DNA of 64,000 bases from positions 140,140-204,139 of the forward strand of contig JACDOE010000004.1 of NCBI GenBank assembly GCA_017656255.1, given 5' to 3'. The DNA is from Bacillaceae bacterium (lineage in GTDB: Bacteria; Bacillota; Bacilli; JACDOE01). This document shows positions 36,193 through 45,613 of this stretch, one piece after another; position 1 is the first letter of the stretch; every line of letters starts with the position of its first letter. The notes beneath the pieces are model-generated. The model saw only the letters and a list, made by a program, of their open reading frames with translations, had not been told where the DNA came from and did not search any database. The position numbers were made by a program, and so were the translations under genes.

Positions 36193-37367
36193 GAATGAAA
36201 CGAACGCTTCTTCTCATAATGCTGGTTGGAACGATTCCTCTGTTAACTTCCTGCTGGAACGCCCGGGAAATAGACAAAATATTCTTTGCCCATGCCGTCG
36301 GCGTGGATTATAAGGATGGCCAATATATCATTTACACCCAGCTTGCCAATTTCCAGGGGCTGAGTCGAGAAGGTGCTCAGACAGGAAAACCTACGGCCCA
36401 GGTGGGGAAAGGAACGGGTGAAACCATTGATACCGCCTTTCACGATATGTACCGTTCCACACAGCGACGGATTTTCTGGGGCCATTTATCTGCGGTCGTT
36501 TTTTCGGAAGCGGCTCTCGAACACGCCTTTCAGGATACCCTGGATTTGTTTACCCGCTTCCGGGAAACCCGGTATACGATGTGGGTGTTTGGTACCGATC
36601 AACCCTTGATTGAACTTTTGTCCACTTTCCCTATCCAGGAGCCGACCAATGCCTTTTCACGTCTGGGTGATCCTTCCGATATCTATCGGCAAAGCTCCTA
36701 TGTTGAACCGATGCGGTTGTTCCAGTTGATCCGGGACTACTATGAACCCGGTAAAACGGTATTGCTTCCCCAGATTACAGTAGACCGTCGCCGCTGGCGT
36801 GAAGGAGGAAGTCAACGGCCACAGCTGGCCATTCAAGCAGTGGGGTTGATTAAGGATAAAAATTTTAAAGGGTGGCTGAATAGAGAACAACTGCGGGGAT
36901 CTCGCTGGATGAATCCCGCAACACAGAGAGCCCCCCTGGTCCTGAAAGAAAAAGATAAAACTGTCGCCGTTGTTATTTCCCAGAAGCCAGATGTGAAAAT
37001 CGAACCACAGGTTAAAGGAGGCCGTGCTTACTTTCGTATCCAGGTAAAATTGAAAGGGACTGTCATTCAACTCAACCAGCATTCTACCGAAGAAAAATTG
37101 GCCAGTCTCGCGGAAGAGGAAATTAAAAAACAGATCTTAAAAACCTACCGGCTTGCACTGGAAAAGAAAGCTGACATCTATCAACTGTCCCAGGTTCTAT
37201 ATCGCAAAAATCCTGATCAATGGCACCAACTGACTGAAAAAGGAGTACTTCAACTGGATCAGGATTCGATTCAATCCATTCAGGTTGACATGAAAATTAG
37301 GCACACAGGAAAAAATGAGCTGGTACCGGAATTAGAGAAACGGGACCGGCTGGACTGGACCCGGTAA
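36189..37367 (+). CDS. gerKC: Spore germinant receptor lipoprotein subunit C (GerKC/GerAC-like)
   Basis: The 392-residue lipoprotein has a signal peptide ending LLTSC-W (lipobox cysteine about residue 22) and the GerC pattern CWNAREIDKIFFAHAVGVDY, then AQVGKGTGETIDTAFHDMYR, RRIFWGHLSAVVFSEAALE and a C-terminal domain with IKKQILKTYRLALEKKADIY. It anchors on the inner spore membrane and completes the A-B-C receptor. It is the last gene of the operon and meets the convergent yyzM gene within 3 bp. Confidence 0.93.
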   Translation: MRMKRTLLLIMLVGTIPLLTSCWNAREIDKIFFAHAVGVDYKDGQYIIYTQLANFQGLSREGAQTGKPTAQVGKGTGETIDTAFHDMYRSTQRRIFWGHLSAVVFSEAALEHAFQDTLDLFTRFRETRYTMWVFGTDQPLIELLSTFPIQEPTNAFSRLGDPSDIYRQSSYVEPMRLFQLIRDYYEPGKTVLLPQITVDRRRWREGGSQRPQLAIQAVGLIKDKNFKGWLNREQLRGSRWMNPATQRAPLVLKEKDKTVAVVISQKPDVKIEPQVKGGRAYFRIQVKLKGTVIQLNQHSTEEKLASLAEEEIKKQILKTYRLALEKKADIYQLSQVLYRKNPDQWHQLTEKGVLQLDQDSIQSIQVDMKIRHTGKNELVPELEKRDRLDWTR

Positions 37368-37370
37368 CCC

Positions 37371-37583
37371 TTATTTTGTATCTTCCTGTTCAGAAGCGGG
37401 GATCAGTACTCGCTTCATTTTTTTCTCAAATTTCATCCGCGGAATCAACACGCTGTGCTGACACCCGGTACATTTGATCCGGACATCCATCCCCATGCGG
37501 ATCACTTTCCAGGCATTGGTGCCGCATGGGTGCGGTTTTTTCATTTCCACAACATCTCCCAGGTTAAATTGTTTCCGTTCCAT
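37371..37583 (-). CDS. yyzM: DUF951 family small protein (YyzM)
   Basis: The 70-residue protein matches DUF951: NLGDVVEMKKPHPCGTNAWK, then VIRMGMDVRIKCTGCQHSVL and IPRMKFEKKMKRVL. The invariant HPCG and KCTGC cysteines suggest a metal- or nucleic-acid-binding site in a small beta-barrel. The molecular role is unknown. It lies in the same yyaC-ychF neighbourhood as in B. subtilis. Confidence 0.9.
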   Translation of the reverse strand: MERKQFNLGDVVEMKKPHPCGTNAWKVIRMGMDVRIKCTGCQHSVLIPRMKFEKKMKRVLIPASEQEDTK

Positions 37584-37650
37584 CCTCTTTCCTCCTCCAA
37601 ATAACTTTTCATCTGATGAGATAAGGAGATCCTTTTATTATAAAACATTA

Positions 37651-38694
37651 TCATGATTTTTTTCCGTCTGACAAAAACGGATACAGGACAAGACAGACCA
37701 GCACGAACAAATTAATCATACCATACAGGGGATAAAGCAATTTGACCAGCGTTGAAAAGCCAAAATAACTGAGTGGGATAATCCCGATAATAAGTACCAG
37801 GGAAATCACCCAGAGTGGCAGTCGTATCAATCCGTGTAATCGAAACACAATCCCGTAAATGCCACTGATCACCGTCGTAAAAATAGCAATCCAGAGAACA
37901 AAACTGACCACCAGAATCATCTCAACGGGGTAATCTTTCAGCAGTGAAAACAGGGGGATCTCATAAAGATTCACGTCATTTCCCACTTTTAAAAGTGAAT
38001 GATTCAGCAAATAAGCGATGGAACCCAGTCCCAGTGTGCTGACGCCACCGGCGATATAAATTTCAGATGCCGATTTCATCTCTCTTCCCATTGTGGAAAG
38101 CACCGCCAGCAGAGGGGTAATATTAAGGGCCGCATATATAATACCTGATGGCCATGCCGGCTGCCACTTCAACTGACCGGCGAATAACTCACCTTCACTG
38201 CCCCGAATAAACTGAAGTGTGACAAACAGCAGGATAGCGATCAGTACCGGTATAACCAGGGTATTGATCGACATTAACCCCTTCACATCAAAAAGTACCA
38301 CGATATACACGGTGATGGCAATAACCATTACACCGGCGAGATACGGTATGCCCCATTGGGAAAAAGTCGCTCCGCTTCCTGCAAACATCACCACAGACAT
38401 GGAAAGCAGATAGACCAGGATCAGCACATCGAACAGCCGACCCAGTCTGCTCCCCATTAAATGCTCAAGCAATTCATAGTAGTTATCCGTACGCCGTTTA
38501 TGACTGATCCATAATATCACAATACTCGTAACCGCAAAAAGAATCATAGCGATCATCAGACTGTACATGCTCCGAGGCCCATAAGAACCGAAGAATTCCC
38601 AGATTTCTCTACCCGACGCAAACCCGGCTCCAATCGTGGTTCCAATAATCGTAAAACCTACTTTGATACCTCTCCATATACCATGACCTTTCAT
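37651..38694 (-). CDS. YkvI-family membrane transporter-like protein
   Basis: From ATG 38694 (GGAGG 8 nt upstream) the 347-residue product has ten or so hydrophobic helices. The first carries KVGFTIIGTTIGAGFASGRE followed by IWEFFG, a broken-helix motif resembling TM1 of LeuT-fold transporters and diagnostic of the YkvI group. FDVKGLMSINTLVIPVLIA and PSGIIYAALNITPLLAVLST are further family blocks. The substrate is unknown; the fold suggests a sodium-coupled amino-acid-like transporter. It is a single-gene unit. Confidence 0.85.
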   Translation of the reverse strand: MKGHGIWRGIKVGFTIIGTTIGAGFASGREIWEFFGSYGPRSMYSLMIAMILFAVTSIVILWISHKRRTDNYYELLEHLMGSRLGRLFDVLILVYLLSMSVVMFAGSGATFSQWGIPYLAGVMVIAITVYIVVLFDVKGLMSINTLVIPVLIAILLFVTLQFIRGSEGELFAGQLKWQPAWPSGIIYAALNITPLLAVLSTMGREMKSASEIYIAGGVSTLGLGSIAYLLNHSLLKVGNDVNLYEIPLFSLLKDYPVEMILVVSFVLWIAIFTTVISGIYGIVFRLHGLIRLPLWVISLVLIIGIIPLSYFGFSTLVKLLYPLYGMINLFVLVCLVLYPFLSDGKKS

Positions 38695-38765
38695 CCACTC
38701 ATCCTCCCCGGCCTGACCCATCCATTCCTTTCTTCAGGTCACCGAAAAATCTTGTCCCACAACAG

Positions 38766-38793
38766 GTATATTCATTTACCAATTCACATATAC
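38766..38793 (+). promoter_or_regulatory. Candidate forespore-type (sigma-G/F-like) promoter of yyaC
   Basis: GTATA (38766-38770), a 16-nt spacer and CATATAC (38787-38793) resemble the GYATA / CATAMTA pattern of sigma-G promoters. It lies 30 nt before the start of yyaC, a sporulation gene. Confidence 0.45.
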
Positions 38794-38822
38794 TGGTAAT
38801 ACTATTTTTGTTGGAGGTTCAT

Positions 38823-39443
38823 ATGGACGATTACATGGATCCTGTTGATGCTTTTCCTTCTATAAAAATAAGTTATTCAGATGATCAAGCTGTAGAAGTC
38901 CTGACTGAAAATTTACAGAAGCGATTTCAGTTTTACCAGCCGTATTCCGATATTATCGCACTTTGTATCGGAACCGATCGTTCCACAGGGGATTCCCTGG
39001 GCCCTCTCGTCGGAACAAACCTGAAAAAAATTCATCTCCCCAACTTTCATGTTTACGGCACACTGGATCATCCGGTTCACGCCGTCAATTTACAGGAAAC
39101 TATGGACCTGATTCAGTCGGAATATGATAGACCTCTCGTCCTCGCAGTTGATGCCTGTCTTGGAAAATACAGCAATGTGGGGAAAATCAGTATTCATTCC
39201 GGACCCCTGAAGCCGGGTGCCGGTGTGAACAAGCAGTTGCCGGAAGTCGGCGTTTTTCACATCGTGGGGATTGTCAACGTAGGGGGGTTTATGGAGTATT
39301 TTGTATTGCAAAATACGCGTTTAAGTCTGGTCATGAAAATGGCTGATGTCATCGCTCATTCCATCCAACAGGCTGGTACCGATCACTTTAGAAAAAAAAG
39401 ACATACCTTTACATCAATCAAAACAAAACTCACCCGTTCATAG
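38823..39443 (+). CDS. yyaC: Spore protease-like protein YyaC
   Basis: From ATG 38823 (GGAGG 5 nt upstream) the 206-residue protein matches YyaC, a homolog of the germination protease GPR/HybD fold. Blocks are IIALCIGTDRSTGDSLGPLV, NFHVYGTLDHPVHAVNLQET, LVLAVDACLGKYSNVGKISI and FHIVGIVNVGGFMEYFVLQN. It is a sporulation protein of unresolved substrate. Its last codons overlap a bidirectional terminator shared with the convergent lipid-kinase gene. Confidence 0.92.
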   Translation: MDDYMDPVDAFPSIKISYSDDQAVEVLTENLQKRFQFYQPYSDIIALCIGTDRSTGDSLGPLVGTNLKKIHLPNFHVYGTLDHPVHAVNLQETMDLIQSEYDRPLVLAVDACLGKYSNVGKISIHSGPLKPGAGVNKQLPEVGVFHIVGIVNVGGFMEYFVLQNTRLSLVMKMADVIAHSIQQAGTDHFRKKRHTFTSIKTKLTRS

Positions 39444-39455
39444 GGTGAGTTTTTA
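39426..39455. terminator. Bidirectional rho-independent terminator between yyaC and the lipid-kinase gene
   Basis: CTCACCC (39430-39436) pairs with GGGTGAG (39444-39450) around a 7-nt loop, with AAAAC in front and TTTTT behind, so both convergent transcripts would end here. It overlaps the ends of both coding regions. Confidence 0.88.
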
Positions 39456-40370
39456 ACATCTTATACGCAGTGCCTGATGTAAACAATTCAGTTCCAGAGG
39501 TGTTTGTCCCAGAATTTCACCATCTCCATGAATGGCGACCGGATGACTGGTTTTAATGGAAACATGTTTTCCACTCAATACGCTGACATACGGATGATGG
39601 ATATGCCTTCCGGCAAATACACTGGGAAACAGTAACAGTAGTTTCAATCTGGAAATACCATGTACCATGCAGATTTGAAACATGCCGTCCGTATTATCCG
39701 CCCCTGGACAGATATGCATACCTCCACCGTAATAGGGAATGTTGGCGACGGCAATCAACCAGACCCCGTCATACTGATGTTTGTTCCCATCGATATGTAT
39801 CTCAGCTGAAACCGTTCGGTAATTGAATAAAACCTGCAGAAAACCAAATACATAAGAAAGCTTGCCCAGCCCGATCAAGTTCAACCATTTCTTGTAACGA
39901 GATTGGTTGACAGCTGAAGCAACCTCACCATCAAAACCTATGCCCAGTGCATTGACGGCATAACTCAGACGATGGTCCACCTTAACACGGGCAACGTCAA
40001 TCTGCCTTTCCTGCCCTGAAAGAAATTGATGCAAAGCTTCATTGGGATCACGGGATATGCCCATGGCCTTTCCATAGTCATTACCGGAGCCCGCAGGGAT
40101 AAATCCCAGCGTGATAGAATGGTCTTTATACGGCATGATTCCCTGTGCAACGTTCTGAATCGTACCGTCACCGCCGACGACGACAATATCCGCATCAACC
40201 TGTTCAGATATGATCTGTTGTGCAATGCCAGCGGCATGCCCCTCCCGTTCTGTAAAAAAACAGGTGTACGGGATTTGTTTGGCATCTAGATGCCGTTGAA
40301 GTTGATCCCATGTTTTTTTCCCTTTCCCGTTTCCGGATATGGGGTTAATGATAAACCAGAGATGCTGCAT
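39453..40370 (-). CDS. Diacylglycerol/lipid kinase family protein (YegS/DagK-like)
   Basis: The 305-residue enzyme has the DAGK catalytic pattern: LWFIINPISGNGKGKKTWDQ, VVVGGDGTIQNVAQGI (GGDGT nucleotide site), LGFIPAGSGNDYGKAMGI and AVNALGIGFDGEVASAVNQS. The C-terminal part ends GEILGQTPLELNC. The family phosphorylates diacylglycerol, sphingosine or related lipids, and the substrate is not predictable. It follows the bactofilin gene and ends in a shared terminator. Confidence 0.92.
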   Translation of the reverse strand: MQHLWFIINPISGNGKGKKTWDQLQRHLDAKQIPYTCFFTEREGHAAGIAQQIISEQVDADIVVVGGDGTIQNVAQGIMPYKDHSITLGFIPAGSGNDYGKAMGISRDPNEALHQFLSGQERQIDVARVKVDHRLSYAVNALGIGFDGEVASAVNQSRYKKWLNLIGLGKLSYVFGFLQVLFNYRTVSAEIHIDGNKHQYDGVWLIAVANIPYYGGGMHICPGADNTDGMFQICMVHGISRLKLLLLFPSVFAGRHIHHPYVSVLSGKHVSIKTSHPVAIHGDGEILGQTPLELNCLHQALRIRC

Positions 40371-40387
40371 CGTGTTTTATAATCCTT

Positions 40388-40828
40388 TTATTTGGAATCT
40401 TTGTCATTCGACTGGTCTTTTTCGTTTTTATTATCCTTGTTTTTATCTTTGTTTTTCTTGTTTTTGCCTTTCCCTTTTGCATCATCGTCTTTCATATTGC
40501 ATTCACCGTAATATTTTGAGCCCTCATCCACGATAAGGGTCTTAATGTCGATATCTCCCTCTATGACTCCAGTTGAGAGCAAATGCAGTTTCTCGTCTGA
40601 GATAACGTTACCTGTAATCCTTCCGGCTACCGTCACATTACGTCCCTTAACAGAACCTTCTACTTCTCCTTTTTCTCCAACAATAATATCTCCCTGCGTT
40701 TCAAGTTCCCCTTCCAGCTTACCATCTACCCTGACAATACCGGTAGCCTGTATATTTCCAACAAACGTTGTCCCATCTCCCACGACAGTATCCACTTTTT
40801 CTATTTTCGCATTTTTTCCGTTGAACAT
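40388..40828 (-). CDS. Bactofilin
   Basis: The 146-residue protein has a bactofilin beta-helix core (about 15-110): VVGDGTTFVGNIQATGIVRV, DGKLEGELETQGDIIVGEKG, VEGSVKGRNVTVAGRITGNV and HLLSTGVIEGDIDIKTLIVD. A highly charged Lys/Asp/Asn tail follows (GKGKNKKNKDKNKDNKNEKD). Bactofilins polymerise into filaments that localise envelope enzymes. The gene directly follows an M23 peptidase gene, the recurrent bactofilin-LytM pairing seen in other phyla. Confidence 0.94.
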   Translation of the reverse strand: MFNGKNAKIEKVDTVVGDGTTFVGNIQATGIVRVDGKLEGELETQGDIIVGEKGEVEGSVKGRNVTVAGRITGNVISDEKLHLLSTGVIEGDIDIKTLIVDEGSKYYGECNMKDDDAKGKGKNKKNKDKNKDNKNEKDQSNDKDSK

Positions 40829-40843
40829 GACTGCATCTCCCCT

Positions 40844-41761
40844 CTAGCGTGTCAAATATTTCATTGGGTTAACAGGTTCTCCGTTCTCGTAGACCATATA
40901 ATGCAAATGAGGACCGGTACTTCTGCCCGTACTTCCCATATAGCCGATGACCTGTCCCTTTTTCACTTTGCTGCCCGGTGACACGACCATTCTGGCAAGG
41001 TGTGAATAGGATGTGGAAATACCATAGCCGTGATAAATTTTTATCTGATTTCCATAGCCTGATTTTCTCTGAGCCAGTATGACGGTTCCATCAGCGGTTG
41101 CATAAATCGGCGTATTATAATGGTTCGCAATATCGATGCCATCATGAAAACTTGCCCGGCCGTTAAATGGATCTCTTCGATATCCGAAAGAGGACGTGAA
41201 CCGTCCGTATGCCGGATAAATAGACGGTGTATGTGCCAGCCTGTGCTGCTTTTCTTCCACCTCATTGATCAGGCTCTGGGCGCTTTCTTTGCGATGCGGA
41301 ACGGCTTCATTCATCTTGTCCAGTGATTGTTCCGTTTCATTTAAAACCAGTGAAGCTGCACTCGGAAGATATTTTCCTCCCGATGAACGACTCGCCATCA
41401 CAACTCTTTTATCTTTCTCTTCGTTAAAAAAGGATTCGCTCGGTGCCAATCCATTTTGTTCCCGGATTTTACTTTCCAGTTGTTCCAGTTCAATCACGGA
41501 TGACTCCATCGTTTCGACTCTGTATGCGACATCATTCAATTTATTTTTTACGGCTTCCATCTCCAGACGTGTCGCCTGAAGATACTCGTTCTCATTTTTC
41601 AGGTTGATATAGTTTTTAACCCCGACAAAAAAAAGAATGATTCCGATAATGACCAGGACCGTCAAAAACTGCATGACGATCACAGGGATGTTAAGGGTTA
41701 CGGTATGCTTTTCAGAGTGAGGAATAATCATGATCGTATATTTGTTCTTTTTCTCGCCCAC
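40844..41761 (-). CDS. M23-family peptidoglycan endopeptidase (bactofilin partner)
   Basis: From GTG 41761 (GAGGTGA 5 nt upstream) the 305-residue product has a short cytoplasmic N-terminus, one membrane helix (FLTVLVIIGIILFFVGV), a coiled coil (about 50-110, NENEYLQATRLEMEAVKNKL...) and a C-terminal M23 domain with ligands in RASFHDGIDIANH (HxxxD) and GPHLHYMVYENG (HxH). Both zinc motifs are intact. It should act on peptidoglycan at the outer face while its cytoplasmic end could contact bactofilin. It lies 15 nt before the bactofilin gene. Confidence 0.93.
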   Translation of the reverse strand: MGEKKNKYTIMIIPHSEKHTVTLNIPVIVMQFLTVLVIIGIILFFVGVKNYINLKNENEYLQATRLEMEAVKNKLNDVAYRVETMESSVIELEQLESKIREQNGLAPSESFFNEEKDKRVVMASRSSGGKYLPSAASLVLNETEQSLDKMNEAVPHRKESAQSLINEVEEKQHRLAHTPSIYPAYGRFTSSFGYRRDPFNGRASFHDGIDIANHYNTPIYATADGTVILAQRKSGYGNQIKIYHGYGISTSYSHLARMVVSPGSKVKKGQVIGYMGSTGRSTGPHLHYMVYENGEPVNPMKYLTR

Positions 41762-41853
41762 GCTTCTCACCTCTTCCCCAATACCTTATTCGCCCTCTTT
41801 TACAAAAAACCTTCTTTTCATGACAATAATCTTAAAATTTCATCTTATTCAAA

Positions 41854-42600
41854 CTAAAAAAATGAAGAACCTGCAGATAACAGTTGCGTCCACCAGGATT
41901 GAATATATTCAATCAGAGGAACGCCGAGGGCTACGATGAGGATGGCCGGAAGCATATTTGCAACTCTGATCTGTTTTAACTCAAGTAAATTAAATGCAAT
42001 GGCAATAATCAAAATACCACCAACGGCCGTAATTTCCTGGATCATTTGCTGGAGCATGTCCTCACTCAAAAAACGAACGATCACAGTTGCGGACAGAGCA
42101 ATGGCTCCCTGATACAAAAAAACAGGAACTGCAGAAAAAATGACACCCATCCCCAGTGTGGATGCAAAAATGATGGCTGTAAAACCATCCAACATGGCTT
42201 TGGTATAGAGAATATCATGATTGAGTCGCAATCCGCTGTCCAGGGCACCAAGGATCGCCATAGCCCCAATGCAATAAACAAGGGTAGCCGTTACAAAAGC
42301 CGTTGCCACACTTCCTTTTTTCTGTCCGCCGATTTTCTTTTCCAGCCATTTTCCTGCCTGATTGAGACGATCATCAATCTTCATCCATTCACCCAGAAGC
42401 GAACCGATTACAAGACTGAATATAACCAGCAAAAAGTTATTCGTTTTAAACGCCATCATCACACCGAGAACCACGACCGACAAACCGATCGCCTGCATGA
42501 CAGTCTGACGTACGTTCTCTTTTATTGGAGGAAAAATCCCGCCGACAAATCCGCCGACGATAATTGCAATCGTGTTGATAATCGTACCGAGCAGTACCAT
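41854..42600 (-). CDS. DUF554 membrane protein (YdfK/YqgA-like)
   Basis: The 248-residue protein has about seven hydrophobic segments and the DUF554 signature: GTIINTIAIIVGGFVGGIFP, GLSVVVLGVMMAFKTNNFLL, SLLGEWMKIDDRLNQAGKWL, TATLVYCIGAMAILGALDSG and LDGFTAIIFASTLGMGVIFS. The function is unknown, and the glycine-rich helices suggest a small transporter or channel. It lies just downstream of the cysteine desulfurase gene (18 nt). Confidence 0.92.
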   Translation of the reverse strand: MVLLGTIINTIAIIVGGFVGGIFPPIKENVRQTVMQAIGLSVVVLGVMMAFKTNNFLLVIFSLVIGSLLGEWMKIDDRLNQAGKWLEKKIGGQKKGSVATAFVTATLVYCIGAMAILGALDSGLRLNHDILYTKAMLDGFTAIIFASTLGMGVIFSAVPVFLYQGAIALSATVIVRFLSEDMLQQMIQEITAVGGILIIAIAFNLLELKQIRVANMLPAILIVALGVPLIEYIQSWWTQLLSAGSSFF

Positions 42601-42617
42601 ATTTATCGATCTCCATT

Positions 42618-43775
42618 CTATATAAATGCTTCTTTTATTTCCTTGACAGCTTCCACGAGCGCTTCTACATCCGGTTCACTGTTGAAATAGCCGAAGCTTG
42701 CCCGTATCGAACCCCCTGTTTCCATTGTCCCAAAACATTGATGAGCCAGAGGTGTACAATGATAGCCGGCACGAACGGCAATCTGATAATGTTGGTCCAG
42801 TATGGATGCAACCTCCTGGCAGTGTATGCCCTCTATATTAAAAGATACCACCCCCACCCTTTCCAGATCGATATGCGGTCCATAAACATGAACGCCATCC
42901 AGAGCCATTAATTTTTCCATTAATAGCTTCGTAAGGGTTTGTTCTTTTTGTCGGATTTCATCGACCCCTTTTTCAAGAACAAAATCTACTCCCCTGGAGA
43001 GTCCTGCTATCCCAACTGTATTAAGCGTGCCGCTTTCATAGCGATCCGGTCTTTCTTCGGGTTGTTCAATATTTTCCGACTTACTTCCTGTACCCCCGTG
43101 CATAAGCGGGATCAAGTCGATATCCGGAGACAGATACAACCCTCCCGTTCCCTGCGGCCCATATAATCCTTTATGACCGGGAAATGCAAGCATGTCAATT
43201 TTCTGCTTTTCGACATCAATCGGGAGAATCCCTGCCGTCTGTGAGGCGTCAACTAAGAAAATAATCCCCTTTTCCCGGGCTAAATGTCCTATTTGTTCTA
43301 CAGGTATAATCATCCCGGTTAAATTAGAAGCATGGGAAACAACAATCAGTTTTGTTTCAGGTTGAATCGCTTTTTCAAAGGCTTCAATTTTAAATGTATC
43401 ATTCGTTTCCGGTGATACATAACTGATAGAAATACCCCGTTCTTTTCTTAAAAACTCTAGCGGTCTCCTGACTGAATTGTGTTCGATCATCGTGGTAACA
43501 ACATGGTCGCCATTCTTCAGCAGACCTTTGATCGCCTGATTAAGTGCAGCAGTTGCATTGGAGAAAAAGATGATGTTCCGAGAATCGGTGACATTAAACA
43601 ACCTGGCCAGTTTTGACCGGGTTTCCTGAATGGTTTTCCCTGCAGTAACCGCCAGTTGATGTCCACCTCGGCCCGGGTTGGCTGCAAAATGATCGATATT
43701 TTCGATCATGGCTTTTCGAACTTCTGGAGGTTTTGGCCAGGTGGACGCTGCATTATCCAGATATATAATACTCAT
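42618..43775 (-). CDS. Cysteine desulfurase (class V aminotransferase, SufS/Csd-like)
   Basis: From ATG 43775 (GGGAGAG upstream) the product is 385 residues, starting MSIIYLDNAASTWPKPPEVR. The PLP-lysine site is PIDVEKQKIDMLAFPGHKGL, in which the lysine follows GH. The catalytic Cys loop is RAGYHCTPLAHQCFG, and other blocks are IIFFSNATAALNQAIKGLLK and LIVVSHASNLTGMIIPVEQI. It liberates sulfur from cysteine as persulfide for Fe-S clusters or thiolation. An in-frame upstream extension to 43883 crosses the parB terminator and is not used. Confidence 0.9.
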   Translation of the reverse strand: MSIIYLDNAASTWPKPPEVRKAMIENIDHFAANPGRGGHQLAVTAGKTIQETRSKLARLFNVTDSRNIIFFSNATAALNQAIKGLLKNGDHVVTTMIEHNSVRRPLEFLRKERGISISYVSPETNDTFKIEAFEKAIQPETKLIVVSHASNLTGMIIPVEQIGHLAREKGIIFLVDASQTAGILPIDVEKQKIDMLAFPGHKGLYGPQGTGGLYLSPDIDLIPLMHGGTGSKSENIEQPEERPDRYESGTLNTVGIAGLSRGVDFVLEKGVDEIRQKEQTLTKLLMEKLMALDGVHVYGPHIDLERVGVVSFNIEGIHCQEVASILDQHYQIAVRAGYHCTPLAHQCFGTMETGGSIRASFGYFNSEPDVEALVEAVKEIKEAFI

Positions 43776-43802
43776 CTTACTCTCCCTTCCTGATTGATGA
43801 AG

Positions 43803-43832
43803 ATAAAAGACAACCGTTAACAGGTTGTCTTT
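43803..43832 (-). terminator. Rho-independent terminator of the parA-parB operon
   Basis: AAAGACAACC pairs with GGTTGTCTTT (43807-43832) around a 7-nt loop and is followed on the minus strand by TATCTTC. It lies between the parB stop and the cysteine desulfurase start. Confidence 0.75.
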
Positions 43833-43882
43833 AATGTACCAGAAAAATAAGGGCTGTTCATGTTGACTCGTTTTATTAATCA

Positions 43883-44740
43883 TTATACCTTATCCTGTTG
43901 CAACAATTGAAGAATACGGTCCAAATCTTCCCGGGAGTAATATTCGATTTCTATTTTCCCTTTCTTCCTCCCATGTTTCACCTGTACTGATGTTCCAAAG
44001 AAAGTTCGAAGTTGTTCTTCCAGTTGTTTGATGATGGGATCCGTTTTTGCTTTTTTTCGTTTTGTTTCACGTGGAACATTTTCCTGAAGTTTTTGAACCA
44101 GTTCTTCCAGTTGTCTGACGCTTAATGCTTTATCTATCGTTTGTTTGGCCAATTTTGTCTTGAGTTGGTCGTCTTCTACGCCAAGAAGGGTTCTGGCATG
44201 TCCCATGGACAGTTTACCCTGAGAAACATATTGTTGAACCTCAGGAGGCAGATGCAGGAGTCGTAAGAAATTGGCAACATGGGGACGACTCTTTCCTACC
44301 CTCTTGGCCAGCTCTTCCTGTGTTAAGGAAAAACGTTCCATCAGTTTCTCATAAGCCTGGGCTTCTTCAATCGCATTCAAATTTTCCCGTTGCAGATTTT
44401 CAATCAATCCGATCTCCATCAGTTGTTCATCGGTAAACTCCCTCAGCACCACCGGAACTTTGTCAAGTTCCGCCATTTTGGCTGCTCGCAAACGTCTTTC
44501 CCCTGCAACCAGTTCATACCCTTTAATGCTTTTCCTGGCGATCAAAGGTTGGATAATGCCGTGTTCCTTAATAGACTGGCACAATTCCTCCAGAGATTTT
44601 TTATCAAATTTCTTGCGGGGCTGATAGGGGTTCGGGCGAATCTCAGCTATGCCAACCTCTATAATATGATCATCATCTTTAACATCAAGAGAAGGAATCA
44701 GGGCATCCAGACCTCTTCCCAGTCGTTGTTGTTTACTCAA
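43883..44740 (-). CDS. parB: Chromosome partitioning protein ParB (Spo0J)
   Basis: The 285-residue protein has an N-terminal ParA-activating tail ([14 protein letters not shown]), the CTPase domain with [10 protein letters not shown] and [13 protein letters not shown], and a helix-turn-helix with [20 protein letters not shown] plus [14 protein letters not shown]-terminal dimerisation domain follows. ParB is a CTP-dependent clamp loaded at parS sites around oriC. It overlaps parA by 8 bp and contains a parS site inside its own coding sequence. Confidence 0.97.
   Translation of the reverse strand: MSKQQRLGRGLDALIPSLDVKDDDHIIEVGIAEIRPNPYQPRKKFDKKSLEELCQSIKEHGIIQPLIARKSIKGYELVAGERRLRAAKMAELDKVPVVLREFTDEQLMEIGLIENLQRENLNAIEEAQAYEKLMERFSLTQEELAKRVGKSRPHVANFLRLLHLPPEVQQYVSQGKLSMGHARTLLGVEDDQLKTKLAKQTIDKALSVRQLEELVQKLQENVPRETKRKKAKTDPIIKQLEEQLRTFFGTSVQVKHGRKKGKIEIEYYSREDLDRILQLLQQDKV
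44063..44078. promoter_or_regulatory. parS site within parB
   Basis: TGTTTCACGTGGAACA matches the parS consensus TGTTNCACGTGAAACA with one deviation. It lies in the coding sequence of parB, the same location as a known parS site in B. subtilis spo0J. Confidence 0.93.
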
Positions 44741-45494
44741 CTCCCATCACCTCTTTGGCCAATTCCATATAAACATCAGCCCCTCTAGATTTGGGGTCAT
44801 ACGTGATAATGGCTTGTCCGTAACTTGGAGCCTCACTTAAACGTACGTTGCGAGGAATGATAGATTTATAAACCTTGTCCTGAAAATATTTTTTAACTTC
44901 ATCAATAACCTGAATCCCTAAATTGGTTCTGGCATCCAGCATGGTCAGAAGTACCCCTTCAATTTGAAGGGACGTATTCAAATGCTTTTGAACCAGTCGT
45001 ACCGTGTTTAGCAACTGGCTCAATCCCTCCAGTGCATAATATTCACACTGGATTGGGATTAAAACGGAATCCGCGGCTGTCAGAGAATTAATTGTCAGTA
45101 TACCGAGTGATGGCGGGCAATCAATCAGAATATAATCATAACGTTCTTTCAATACATCAATTTGTTTTTTCAGTCTGACTTCTCTTGATATGGTCGGTAC
45201 CAGTTCAATTTCTGCACCGGCCAGTTGAATGGTTGCTGGAATCACATGAAGATTATCAATAGCTGTGGGCACGGCAGCATCCAGTGGATTGATTTCATTA
45301 ATAATCACATCGTAAATACAATACTTCACATCTGCCTTGTTGATCCCGATTCCACTGGTGGCGTTACCCTGCGGGTCTATATCAATTAAAAGCACTTTAT
45401 TATTCAGGGAAGCCAGACAGGCACTCAAGTTTACCGCTGTTGTTGTTTTGCCTACTCCGCCTTTCTGATTGGCCACCGCAATCACTTTCCCCAT
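44733..45494 (-). CDS. parA: Chromosome partitioning ATPase ParA (Soj)
   Basis: The 253-residue protein is a deviant Walker ATPase: [20 protein letters not shown] (signature lysine and P-loop), [20 protein letters not shown], and [20 protein letters not shown] (Walker B). It drives segregation of ParB-parS complexes and modulates DnaA in Bacillus. It is transcribed before parB in one unit, downstream of noc. Confidence 0.97.
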   Translation of the reverse strand: MGKVIAVANQKGGVGKTTTAVNLSACLASLNNKVLLIDIDPQGNATSGIGINKADVKYCIYDVIINEINPLDAAVPTAIDNLHVIPATIQLAGAEIELVPTISREVRLKKQIDVLKERYDYILIDCPPSLGILTINSLTAADSVLIPIQCEYYALEGLSQLLNTVRLVQKHLNTSLQIEGVLLTMLDARTNLGIQVIDEVKKYFQDKVYKSIIPRNVRLSEAPSYGQAIITYDPKSRGADVYMELAKEVMGVE

Positions 45495-45613
45495 AAGTTC
45501 ACCTCATTTAATCTTTGCATTTCTAATAAAAAGACAAGTTTTATTTTATCTTATTTCTTTATTAATGAATAGAGTTAACCGGTAGATTTCAATTATTTGA
45601 AAGTCAAAATAAA

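Noticed and set aside
43776..43883. N-terminal extension of the cysteine desulfurase to 43883
   Set aside because: It crosses the parB terminator, lacks a ribosome site and adds residues absent from the family.
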